Source: an uncultured Collinsella sp. (GTDB taxonomy: Bacteria > Actinomycetota > Coriobacteriia > Coriobacteriales > Coriobacteriaceae). Taken from it: DNA of 64,000 nt. Location of the stretch: assembly GCA_900541875.1 (NCBI GenBank), contig UQLF01000008.1, forward strand, positions 28,907 to 92,906, read 5' to 3'. The notes under the pieces were generated by a model. The model searched no databases, was not told the origin of the DNA, and saw only the letters and a program-made list of their open reading frames with translations. A program made the position numbers and the translations under genes. Of this stretch, positions 7,697-14,990 are shown piece after piece. Every line of letters begins with the position of its first letter. Within the stretch, counting starts at the first letter, position 1.

Positions 7697-9160
7697 CTAC
7701 GCCGGAAGCATGCCGGAAATGGCAGTAATGACCAAGCCAAACACGACCATGAAGATGAAGAACTTCCAAATGGTCTTCCACCATTGGCCAAACGAAATCT
7801 TAGCCACGGCAAGGCCGGCGACCGTCATGCCCGCCACGGGGCTGATGGTGTTGATGGTCTGGTTGGCAAACTGGAGCGCGGTGACGGCCGCCTCGGGATT
7901 GAGGCCCATGAGCTCGGTCAGGGGGCCCATAACGGGCATGGTGAGCGCCGCCAGGCCAGAACTCGAGGGAACCAGCAAAGAGAGCAGACCAAGGACGACA
8001 TACATAAACGTGGTGTAGACGGCGGCGGGTGTACCGGCGAGCGCGGTAGCGAGCGCCTGGAGGATGGTGTCGATGATCATGCCGCCCTCGGCGATGACCA
8101 GAATACCGCGAGCGATACCGATAACGACGGCAGCGTACGCAAAGTCGGCGAGACCCTTAACGAACTCCTCTGCGATCGTCTGCTGGTCAAGGCCGCCCAG
8201 GATACCGGCAAGCAAGCCCATGCCAAGGAACACGGCGGAAATCTGATTCATGTACCAGCCCTGGGTAACAAGACCCCAGACGATAATGCCCATACCGCAA
8301 GCAAAATCGATAAGCACGAGCTTCTGACGGATAGTGAACTCTTCCTCGATGGAGGCATCGGTCACGGAAAATTCAATACGCTTGAGCTTATCGTCCTCGT
8401 ACACAATGGACGACTCGGGGTTTTTCTTGACGCGCATGGCGTAGCGCATGGCCCATGCGATACCGACGGCAGTGAAGATGACCCAAGAAACGGCACGCAG
8501 CCACAGTTGCGGATTACCCTCGATGCCAATGATGCCTTGGGCGATCAAAACATTAAACGGGTCGATGGTCGAAGCACAATATCCCAGGTTAGGACCAAGG
8601 AAGCAGATGATGAATGCCGTCATCGAGTCATAACCGATACCCATCATGATGGGAATGAAGATGGCATAGAACGGCAGGGCTTCCTCAGACATACCAAACG
8701 TAGTGCCACAAATGGACAGCAACGTCATCGTGATGGGAATGATGAGGATGTCCTTGTTCTTGAGCTTTTTAATCACACGGCTCATGCCGGCATTCAAAGC
8801 GTTGGTCTTGGTGATGATTGCGAACGATCCGCCAATCAATAAGACGAACGCAACGACGTCGGCAGCCTCTTGGATACCCTTGGTGGGCGCTTGCAGAACC
8901 GCGAAGATATCCTGGCCCAGATTGATGGTCTCGCCGGTCTCGGAATCGGTGTAGTTCTTATCGACCTGTTCATAGGTTCCAGCAACGGCGACTTCACGCT
9001 CGCCCGCCGCTGTCGAAATCGTCTTGCGCTGATACTGACCAGAGGGAACGATCCAAGTCAGGACCGCAAAGACAACGATCAGCAAGAACATGATCGTATA
9101 GACATGCGGTAATTTGAACTTAAAACGTCTGTTTGTCTTCTTCGCCTTCGTATCTGACAT
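7697..9160 (-). CDS. YfcC family transporter
   Basis: About 487 residues with a basic cytoplasmic N-terminus (TKAKKTNRRFKFKLPH) and roughly 11-12 membrane helices. VYTIMFLLIVVFAVLTWIVP-type start, the periplasmic loop with QDIFAVLQAPTKGI and the C-terminal VPSSSGLAALTMPVMGP and INTISPVAGM are typical of the YfcC/arginine-ornithine antiporter-like group. It would bring fructosamines or peptide/amino acid conjugates into the cell. Known frl operons use an APC permease or ABC system instead, so this is an unusual pairing. ATG at 9160 is preceded by GGAGGT at 4 bases. Confidence 0.8.
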   Translation of the reverse strand: MSDTKAKKTNRRFKFKLPHVYTIMFLLIVVFAVLTWIVPSGQYQRKTISTAAGEREVAVAGTYEQVDKNYTDSETGETINLGQDIFAVLQAPTKGIQEAADVVAFVLLIGGSFAIITKTNALNAGMSRVIKKLKNKDILIIPITMTLLSICGTTFGMSEEALPFYAIFIPIMMGIGYDSMTAFIICFLGPNLGYCASTIDPFNVLIAQGIIGIEGNPQLWLRAVSWVIFTAVGIAWAMRYAMRVKKNPESSIVYEDDKLKRIEFSVTDASIEEEFTIRQKLVLIDFACGMGIIVWGLVTQGWYMNQISAVFLGMGLLAGILGGLDQQTIAEEFVKGLADFAYAAVVIGIARGILVIAEGGMIIDTILQALATALAGTPAAVYTTFMYVVLGLLSLLVPSSSGLAALTMPVMGPLTELMGLNPEAAVTALQFANQTINTISPVAGMTVAGLAVAKISFGQWWKTIWKFFIFMVVFGLVITAISGMLPA

Positions 9161-9202
9161 AGATACCTCCAAAGAACTCGAGACTGCATCGCATCTCGCT
9201 TC

Positions 9203-9225
9203 AACGTTTGCACAATGCAAACGTT
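9203..9225. promoter_or_regulatory. 23-bp palindromic operator candidate before transporter
   Basis: A perfect palindrome, AACGTTTGCA, CAA, TGCAAACGTT, lies 43 bases upstream of the YfcC gene and just downstream of a possible promoter (TTGATG-17-TAACCT on the minus strand). It is the obvious binding site for the neighbouring GntR regulator. Confidence 0.55.
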
Positions 9226-9328
9226 CTATGACGTCCCATAGGTTACCAGCAGCTTTTTCCTTCATCAAGATAATTTCAAACTGATTGCCGCAACGCGGAT
9301 GAACGGTTGCGTTTGCGCCGTGAACGGT

Positions 9329-9368
9329 ATGGAAGCGCCCGGTGAGATAATCCACCGGGCGCTTCCAT
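9329..9368 (-). terminator. Hairpin after gntR
   Basis: A perfect 16-bp stem (9329-9344 with 9353-9368, core GCGCCCGG/CCGGGCGC) begins 11 bases after the stop of the GntR gene. No T-run follows, so it may act as an mRNA 3'-end stabiliser or partial terminator separating gntR from the operon. Confidence 0.45.
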
Positions 9369-9378
9369 TCGCAATGTC

Positions 9379-10122
9379 CTAGATGTCAAAAACGTAGCGA
9401 GACCCAACGATCCGCTGACGGCCGATGATAAACGGCCGCCGCTGCTCATCGAAAAAGAAGGCTTCCATATAAAACAAGGGTTCGCCAACGGGAACCGCCA
9501 ACAGCCGAGCGACCTCGGGCGACGCGCACGCGATCTCGAGTGTGCACGGGTCGGTAAACGCGGGCGTGCGGCCCGTTCGGTTGCGCACGAACTCAAAAAT
9601 GGATTGGTTAGATAGAGGTGCCGTTGATAGATAGGCGTTGTCCTCGTAAACGTATATGTTGTTCTCGAGCATGACGGGGACTCCATCGGCAGTACGTACA
9701 CGCTCAACGCAAATCAAATCAGTTCCAACGGGAACACCAAAGAACTGCGCTTCGGTAGAATCTGCCGGCAGTATCTTTCTCGAAATGACGCACGCCCCCG
9801 GCTCCATTCCGTTAACGCGGCATGCGTCCGAAAAACTCTGGACGTCATCCTTCTGGCGAATCTTGCGCTTAAGCTTGGGGGCATTGACAAACGTGCCCTT
9901 CCCCTGTCGCTTCGTTAGATAGCCCTGCTGGACGAGCTCCTCAATAGCGCGTCGCACGGTAACGCGGCCAACTTTATAGTTCTCAGCCAATTCGAATTCG
10001 TTGGGTATCCGCGCGCCCGCCTTGTAGGCACCGGAATTGATTTCGTTTTTAATGATATCGATAACCTGTTGGTACAGCGGTATCGCTGCTTTACCGTCAG
10101 TTAGTCCTTCAGTCGGTGGCAT
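9379..10122 (-). CDS. GntR/HutC family regulator (FrlR-like)
   Basis: 247 residues: N-terminal GntR winged helix (IPLYQQVIDIIKNEI, then RIPNEFELAENYKVGRVTVR with the recognition helix) and a C-terminal UTRA effector domain (ICVERVRTADGVPVMLENN, EPLFYMEAFFFDEQRRPFI). HutC-type regulators bind sugar phosphates or amino acid conjugates. Located at the head of the frl operon and in the same direction, like frlR in Bacillus/E. coli contexts. ATG at 10122 has GAGAGGG 4 bases upstream. Likely targets are the palindromes at 9203-9225 and 10192-10208. Confidence 0.85.
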   Translation of the reverse strand: MPPTEGLTDGKAAIPLYQQVIDIIKNEINSGAYKAGARIPNEFELAENYKVGRVTVRRAIEELVQQGYLTKRQGKGTFVNAPKLKRKIRQKDDVQSFSDACRVNGMEPGACVISRKILPADSTEAQFFGVPVGTDLICVERVRTADGVPVMLENNIYVYEDNAYLSTAPLSNQSIFEFVRNRTGRTPAFTDPCTLEIACASPEVARLLAVPVGEPLFYMEAFFFDEQRRPFIIGRQRIVGSRYVFDI

Positions 10123-10155
10123 ATACCCTCTCCCAGCCCAATTAAGTCAAAAGCG

Positions 10156-10208
10156 GGCTCAAGGGCATTCAACAAGCCCTTAAGCCAGCATTAGCATAAA
10201 GTATGCTA
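10156..10208. promoter_or_regulatory. Hairpin and 7-3-7 palindrome upstream of gntR
   Basis: Two elements lie between the HAD gene and gntR. GGCTCAAGGGC/GCCCTTAAGCC (10156-10166, 10176-10186) forms an 11-bp stem with one wobble and may end transcription of the HAD gene. TAGCATA-AAG-TATGCTA (10192-10208) is a perfect palindrome and could be an operator for gntR autoregulation. Confidence 0.4.
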
Positions 10209-10272
10209 GGTGCCGCACCAAAATGTCGGGTATTTACTCATCAGACCCGAAAAACGCGCAACTACCTCACTC

Positions 10273-10932
10273 CTAAGAAAGCGCGAGCAGCTCCGGCAGC
10301 TGGTCGATAATCTTGTCCGCGGCATTCTGGCTAAAGCCAAAGCGCTCCTCGCGCTTGGCAATGACTGTCAGGCCGGCTCGCTTGCCGGCAGTGATGCCAG
10401 GCACCGAATCCTCGACGCAGCAGCAGCGATTCGCGGGCAGCCCCAGCAGGTCCAGCGCATGCAGGTAGATGTCGGGCTCGGGCTTGCTCTCCTTAAACTG
10501 CTCGCCGCTCACCACATACTCAAAGGCATCCGACAGCCCGCATGCGTTGAGCACTTCCTCGATGCTATCCATGGGAGACGAGCTGGCAAGCGCCACGCGA
10601 ACGCCGCGGCGCGGCAGCTCTCGAATCGTATCCACGGCGCCTGGGTTAATCAAAGCCTGATAGTCGCGCGGACGCTTATGCGCCCAATCGTCCCAACGGG
10701 CCAACGCTTCCTCGCCAGTGAAATGCCCCTTACCGGCGCGCTCAAACCAATCGACCAACATATGCAGGAAGAACTGATGCGAGGTACCGACCTGCCCATT
10801 CAACTCCTCTTGAGTCAGGTTCAACCCAAGCTCCTTGGCAAAAGCTGCGGTCTCGCCCAGGTAGTAATACTCGGTATCGACAATGACACCGTCCATGTCA
10901 AAGATAACGGCGTCGAACGGAAATGCGGACAC
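10273..10932 (-). CDS. HAD family phosphatase, beta-phosphoglucomutase-like
   Basis: About 219 residues. HAD motif I FDAVIFDMDGVIVDTE, motif II ALASSSPMD, motif III with the lysine in GEQFKESKPEPDIYL and motif IV CCCVEDSVPGITAGKRAG are all present, with the helical cap after motif I as in subclass IA sugar phosphatases and beta-phosphoglucomutase. GTG at 10932 with GGAGGG 5 bases upstream is favoured over earlier frames that run into the terminator hairpin of the gene before it. Substrate is probably a hexose phosphate. Confidence 0.8.
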   Translation of the reverse strand: MSAFPFDAVIFDMDGVIVDTEYYYLGETAAFAKELGLNLTQEELNGQVGTSHQFFLHMLVDWFERAGKGHFTGEEALARWDDWAHKRPRDYQALINPGAVDTIRELPRRGVRVALASSSPMDSIEEVLNACGLSDAFEYVVSGEQFKESKPEPDIYLHALDLLGLPANRCCCVEDSVPGITAGKRAGLTVIAKREERFGFSQNAADKIIDQLPELLALS

Positions 10933-10940
10933 GGCACCCT

Positions 10941-10973
10941 CCCTAACAAAAGGGCGCCTGTAAGCAGGCGCCC
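10941..10973 (-). terminator. Rho-independent terminator
   Basis: GGGCGCCTG-loop-CAGGCGCCC followed on the minus strand by TTTTGTTAGG. It ends transcription of the HAD-IIB gene (stop at 10996). Confidence 0.8.
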
Positions 10974-10995
10974 GAACCATGCATTATCGGCGATT

Positions 10996-11838
10996 CTAGC
11001 CCAGCAGCTTATCCAGCGCCACCGCAATACCGTCTTCGTTGTTATTGGCGGTCACCATCTGGGCTACCGCCTTAACCTCATCGACGGCGTTACCCATGGC
11101 AACACCGGTACCCGCCCACTCAATCATGGACTTGTCGTTCTGGCCGTCGCCAAACGATACAACCTCACTGGCATCGATGCCGAGCTTGGGCAGGGCACCC
11201 TCGAGCGCACGAGCCTTGTCGATACCGGGCGCCGTGTACTCAAAGTACCAGTCAGCCGTAAACATGCCCGAAAGCGTCTGCTTAAAGGGCGCATACATCT
11301 CCTCGTAATGCGCCTGCAGGTATGCCGGGTCGCCTGCCGTCAGCAGCTTGTCTACGGGATAAGTGTCCACGACCTCATGCAAGCTCTCGACCTCGCGGAT
11401 CTTAAGGTCGCAGGCATCGCGCTCGTATTTGACGATGTTTTTCTGCGAGCCATCCGGCAGCGTAATCATGCAGTGGTACGAGTCCTCAACATGCAAGTCG
11501 CGACCGAGCGAGATCATGGGGATCACATCATAGTTTTGCAGATGATCAATCAGACGGTGCAGCTCGTCGGCAGGCATAGCCTGATCGAACAGCACTTCGT
11601 CGGTCTGAGCGTCGACCACATGCGCGCCATTGAAAGCGACTAGCAGACCGTCATGGTTTTGAAGGTCGAGCTCCTGCGCCAAGGCGTGCAGTCCCCATGC
11701 GGGACGGCCCGAAGCCAAGATGAGCTTAATGCCCGACTCCTGCGCCGCGAGCAGCTTCTCGCGCGTACGCGGGCTAATCACTTTCTGATCGTTGGTGAGC
11801 GTACCGTCGATATCCATCGCGATGGCTTTGATTGCCAT
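10996..11838 (-). CDS. Cof-type HAD-IIB phosphatase
   Basis: 280 residues. KAIAMDIDGTLTNDQKVIS is motif I, ILASGRPAWG motif II, and VVSFGDGQNDKSMIEWAG with MGNA motif IV, with the large C2 cap between. These enzymes dephosphorylate sugar phosphates or flavin precursors; specificity cannot be read from sequence. ATG at 11838 is preceded by GGGAGG at 6 bases. It is the first of two adjacent HAD phosphatase genes separated by a terminator, so they are probably separate transcription units. Confidence 0.85.
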   Translation of the reverse strand: MAIKAIAMDIDGTLTNDQKVISPRTREKLLAAQESGIKLILASGRPAWGLHALAQELDLQNHDGLLVAFNGAHVVDAQTDEVLFDQAMPADELHRLIDHLQNYDVIPMISLGRDLHVEDSYHCMITLPDGSQKNIVKYERDACDLKIREVESLHEVVDTYPVDKLLTAGDPAYLQAHYEEMYAPFKQTLSGMFTADWYFEYTAPGIDKARALEGALPKLGIDASEVVSFGDGQNDKSMIEWAGTGVAMGNAVDEVKAVAQMVTANNNEDGIAVALDKLLG

Positions 11839-11987
11839 ATATGCCTCCCTGTCATTGAACAACCTTGTCTGAGCCATCATACAGAACACCCATCGCGACT
11901 CCGTTTACAACGGGCAAAAAGTCATATTGTCTCGAACATGAACGGCGCGTAGTCGTGAAGCTTTATCGCTCAGGTCAAATACGTCTG

Positions 11988-12662
11988 CTAGCGACGCTCA
12001 TCCGTCGGTGCGCCGTCGACGATCGCGATGCCCGCCGAGGCACCCAACGCGCTGGCGCCGGCCTCGATGAATGCGCAAGCCTCTTCGTAATTATGGATAC
12101 CGCCCGCCGCCTTGATTGCCACGGCATCGCCGAGCACCTCGTGCATCAGCCGCACGTCCTCGAGCTTAGCACCGCCAAAGCTTCTGCCAGTCGATGTCTT
12201 AAGGAATCCCGGCTTAGCCTCCAGCGCGATCTCGCATACACGGCGCTTGGCGGCGTCGTCGCCGTCCAGTTTGCACATCTCGACGATCACCTTGTCAGTG
12301 ATGCCATGCGCGCGACAAAAATCAGCAATGGTAGTCATCTCGCGCTCGATGGCATCAAAATCGCGGTTCTCGACCGACTCCTGATTCAAAACGTAGTCAA
12401 TCTCGGTAAAGCCGCACGCAACGTATTCCTCAAACCTCGCAAGCTTCTCCTCAAGCGTCATAGTGCCCTGGGGAAAGTCGATAGCGCCGGCAAGGATGAT
12501 GTCAGAGCCCTCGAGCATGGCGCGGCCCGTCTCGTACTCCTGCAGGTTCGCAAATACGCAGCGGAAGTTGTACTTTAACGCCTTATCGACATACTGCTCA
12601 AACGTGTCCTCGGGGGCATCGATATAGTCGATGTATTTATTGATGGGTTTGGCAAGCGTCAT
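11988..12662 (-). CDS. deoC: Deoxyribose-phosphate aldolase
   Basis: 224 residues, class I aldolase with TIM barrel. The Schiff-base lysine lies in GFLKTSTGRSFGGA and a second conserved lysine in AVAIKAAGGIHNYE. It cleaves 2-deoxyribose-5-phosphate to glyceraldehyde-3-phosphate and acetaldehyde in nucleoside salvage. No deoD/deoB neighbours are present. The ATG at 12662 has AAGGAGG upstream. The N-terminus (INKYIDYIDAPEDTF) begins with the conserved 'IDYT/A' aldolase segment. Confidence 0.9.
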   Translation of the reverse strand: MTLAKPINKYIDYIDAPEDTFEQYVDKALKYNFRCVFANLQEYETGRAMLEGSDIILAGAIDFPQGTMTLEEKLARFEEYVACGFTEIDYVLNQESVENRDFDAIEREMTTIADFCRAHGITDKVIVEMCKLDGDDAAKRRVCEIALEAKPGFLKTSTGRSFGGAKLEDVRLMHEVLGDAVAIKAAGGIHNYEEACAFIEAGASALGASAGIAIVDGAPTDERR

Positions 12663-12903
12663 GCTGAGCCTCCTTGTTCAGGGCCGACAACCGATTCGTG
12701 GTTTCACGCAAAAAACCACGTTCAATGTACGTCCGACATGCAAGGACAGCGTCCGCATTCCGGCAAGTGGTATGAAATTAGCCGTAAAAGTATATTTACG
12801 GACAGCGAATGGCGCCGCACGCGGATGCCGACAGCAAGACATCCCCCCTCAATACACCCTCATGCCCCTTTACTGTTTGCGACCAGAAATGATGAGCTGC
12901 ACA

Positions 12904-12939
12904 ACGTCGTTAGCGGTCGAATTCGACCTCTGACGACGT
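12904..12939. promoter_or_regulatory. 36-bp dyad-symmetric site upstream of the ClpP/TraG-like cassette
   Basis: A near-perfect palindrome centred between 12921 and 12922. The core GGTCGAATTCGACC (12915-12928) is perfect, and outer arms ACGTCGT (12904-12910) and ACGACGT (12933-12939) are perfect complements; only two base pairs mismatch over 18. It lies in the non-coding stretch 12663-13418, about 120 bases upstream of a strong promoter. It could be a dimeric regulator site or a recombination/partition-type site. The rest of 12663-12900 shows only a small CCGTAAA/TTTACGG hairpin (12782-12801). Confidence 0.5.
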
Positions 12940-13031
12940 CACGCGACTCATCGTATCCGACCGACAACAGAAAAGGGGCACGTTCGCATAGCGTGGCGCG
13001 TGACGGTTGCAAAACCACCCCATTTGAAACA

Positions 13032-13073
13032 AACGCAAAAAAGTACTTGCAAAGACACGTTCCGACATATAAG
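13032..13073 (+). promoter_or_regulatory. Strong promoter sharing the tRNA-promoter upstream motif
   Basis: GCAAAAAAGTACTTGCAA ends in the -35 TTGCAA (13047-13052), with TATAAG at 13068-13073 (15-base spacing) or TAAGTT at 13070-13075 (17-base spacing). The AAAAAAGTNCTTGC upstream block is the same as in the tRNA promoters at 57819-57870, 60331-60376 and 63801-63850. It points toward the cassette at 13419. Confidence 0.55.
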
Positions 13074-13083
13074 TTGATGAAAG

Positions 13084-13418
13084 ACCGCCGTTGCGGTTTT
13101 AAGTAGATCGAGCATATGAAATTTCAGTTTTCAGCGTGTAAGAGAAAGAAGATCGGCAAAGTACAACCCCAAACGCAATGACAACTTAATGAGGTAACTG
13201 CCACATGTGAGGCACCCAGGGCATTGCTGTCTCGATTTTGAGCACGATGCCTTCCGCCTTGCATGGGCCGTTCCATCCCGCCCCTGCAGCAACTGCCTCA
13301 CGGGCTCATTGAAAACCGCATAGCACACCAACGTCAGCACATCACCCACGGCAAGCACATCACTCACGACAACCAACACATCAACAAACAGCACGAACAT
13401 CAACCGATTGGAGAAGCT
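13084..13418 (+). other. Long leader of about 340 bases before the cassette
   Basis: Non-coding by appearance. It starts with a small ACCGC/GCGGT hairpin followed by TTT (13084-13100), and the last 100 bases are C/A-rich and G-poor, as seen in unstructured Rho-loading leaders. A 21-codon frame from ATG 13115 has no ribosome site. No known RNA family was recognised. It could be a regulatory leader or a separate small RNA. Confidence 0.35.
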
Positions 13419-14309
13419 ATGACAAACCACCACGCTGAAAACGGCGATAAGAAAAGCATTCTGGATGCCCGCATTGAGCGAGCATATGCAAACGAATATG
13501 ACGCCGCCTTTGCCGCCGCGACCATCAAGAACTACGCGTCGCTACCGCTCGCGACGATCTTGGCCGACCACCCTCAACTGCTGAAGCGCTGCACAAAGAT
13601 CATGGGCGACCCCGACATTCGCAAACTGACAGACCCCTATGCCCCAAAACGCGACAACGATTCGTACGTTCTTACCGTAGGCTGCCTAGCCCATATGCTT
13701 ACGGCGCTCGACACGAAACTCAAGCTCGAATGGGAACCCGACGAGCGTCATGAACTCGAAAGCAAGCGGAACACCCTGCGCACTGCACTGTTCCTTCCGT
13801 TGGACGGCCTCAAGCGCTGCAACGTCGAGCTCAATACACAGGCGCGGCAAAAGCCCGGGACCACGGGGCAGAAAACTCCAAGACCCCATGCGGCCATCGT
13901 CGACCGCAACCGATATAACCGCATGACCGCGCACTTTTCCGCCGAGGGAGCAGCCATAAGGACGCTGATCGACCTGCTGTGCCTCCTGAACATCAACGAG
14001 CTATTTGAGGGCTATCTCGCCCTTGTTCCCGCGACGGCACCCAAGTCGGTAGCAAAGATCATCGAGACCTGCAGACGCCAGTTTGAGCGCCATCGCAATG
14101 GCAGCGAGATGAACGCCAGCATCGCGCAGTACTACGCGGCTCATTACAAAAATGACGGATGTGCCCCTGTCGAGCATCAGCTGCGGCTCGCCTACACCAC
14201 GCCCGTCGCAACGCTCCATCGCTTTGGAGCCCTTGGCGCTTGCGAGCCGCACGAACAGGCAACCTGCCCCGCAACCGAGCTCGATCTCAGGCTCGGACGA
14301 ACCCTGTAG
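13419..14309 (+). CDS. Uncharacterised protein, first gene of ClpP/TraG-like cassette
   Basis: 296 residues, no recognised family. It is soluble (no signal peptide or membrane helix), rich in charged helices, with a basic middle (QARQKPGTTGQKTPRPHA) and a leucine-rich helix (TLIDLLCLLNINELFEGYL). ATG at 13419 is chosen because GGAGAAG lies 3-4 bases upstream; the frame stays open upstream but runs through His/Gln-rich leader sequence without a ribosome site. It precedes the protease gene by 63 bases in the same direction. A substrate-binding or adaptor role for the cassette is conceivable but unproven. Confidence 0.7.
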   Translation: MTNHHAENGDKKSILDARIERAYANEYDAAFAAATIKNYASLPLATILADHPQLLKRCTKIMGDPDIRKLTDPYAPKRDNDSYVLTVGCLAHMLTALDTKLKLEWEPDERHELESKRNTLRTALFLPLDGLKRCNVELNTQARQKPGTTGQKTPRPHAAIVDRNRYNRMTAHFSAEGAAIRTLIDLLCLLNINELFEGYLALVPATAPKSVAKIIETCRRQFERHRNGSEMNASIAQYYAAHYKNDGCAPVEHQLRLAYTTPVATLHRFGALGACEPHEQATCPATELDLRLGRTL

Positions 14310-14372
14310 CCCGCCAGCCCCTCCGCGGGCAACAATCCTATTCCACAACACAACCAACAGAAAGGAGTCCTC

Positions 14373-14990
14373 ATGGACACCAATCATTCCCCCATCATCA
14401 GCCCCCTCACCATGCGTGAATCCGCCCGAGGTATCACGCTCACCAGCATTTACGATGAGATGCTCGCCCGTCGCGAGCTCTCCGTCATGGGAAGCATCGA
14501 AACCCCGATGGCCCACGACCTATGCCAGCAGATCCGCCTGCTCGATGCCACCGACCCCAGCCGCCCCATCACCATATTTGTCGCCAGCGCCGGCGGAAGC
14601 GTGCGATCGGGTCTTGCGATCTATGACGCCATGCGCCTCGCATCGTGCCCCATCCGCACCGTTTGTCTGGAATTCGCCGCGTCCATGGGTGCCGTGATCT
14701 TTATGGGCGGCGACGATCGCCGCATGGCGCCCCATGCAGAGCTCATGATTCACGACCCGCTGATCCCCCAGGGGGCAGGCGGCTCGGCACTTGCGCTGCA
14801 GGAAACCAGCCGGCGTCTCATGCAGACCCGCAAGACCCTCACGCAAATCCTCTCGGACCGCAGCGGCCTCACGCCCAAGCGCATCCAGTCCCTCACTGCA
14901 AAAGACACCTACCTTTCGGCCGAGCGCGCCGTCGAACTCGGCTTTGCCCACGAAATCCTCTCGACAACCAAGGAGGTCGCCCATGTCTAA
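14373..14990 (+). CDS. ClpP-like serine protease subunit
   Basis: 205 residues aligning over most of ClpP. The catalytic triad is intact: Ser104 in FAASMGAVIF, His127 in LMIHDPL and Asp178 in AKDTYLSAERAVELG. The oxyanion segment reads ASAGGSVRSG where housekeeping ClpP has NSPGG. The N-terminus differs from ordinary ClpP and no clpX or clpA is adjacent. AAAGGAG precedes the ATG. Its stop overlaps the start of the TraG-like ATPase by 8 bases, so the two products are made together, suggesting a joint complex. Phage-type head-maturation protease is a less likely alternative given the absence of phage genes. Confidence 0.8.
   Translation: MDTNHSPIISPLTMRESARGITLTSIYDEMLARRELSVMGSIETPMAHDLCQQIRLLDATDPSRPITIFVASAGGSVRSGLAIYDAMRLASCPIRTVCLEFAASMGAVIFMGGDDRRMAPHAELMIHDPLIPQGAGGSALALQETSRRLMQTRKTLTQILSDRSGLTPKRIQSLTAKDTYLSAERAVELGFAHEILSTTKEVAHV

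Noticed and set aside
10210..11643. 477-codon plus-strand frame across the two HAD genes
   Set aside because: Covers two minus-strand genes and the terminator between them; both HAD genes have all four motifs.
13115..13180. 21-codon frame starting ATG in the leader before the cassette
   Set aside because: No ribosome site and no hydrophobic or sulfur-rich character; kept only as part of the leader description.
13263..13418. N-terminal extension of the cassette's first gene from ATG 13263
   Set aside because: The extra 52 codons are His/Gln-rich, lack a ribosome site and look like untranslated C/A-rich leader; GGAGAAG supports the ATG at 13419.
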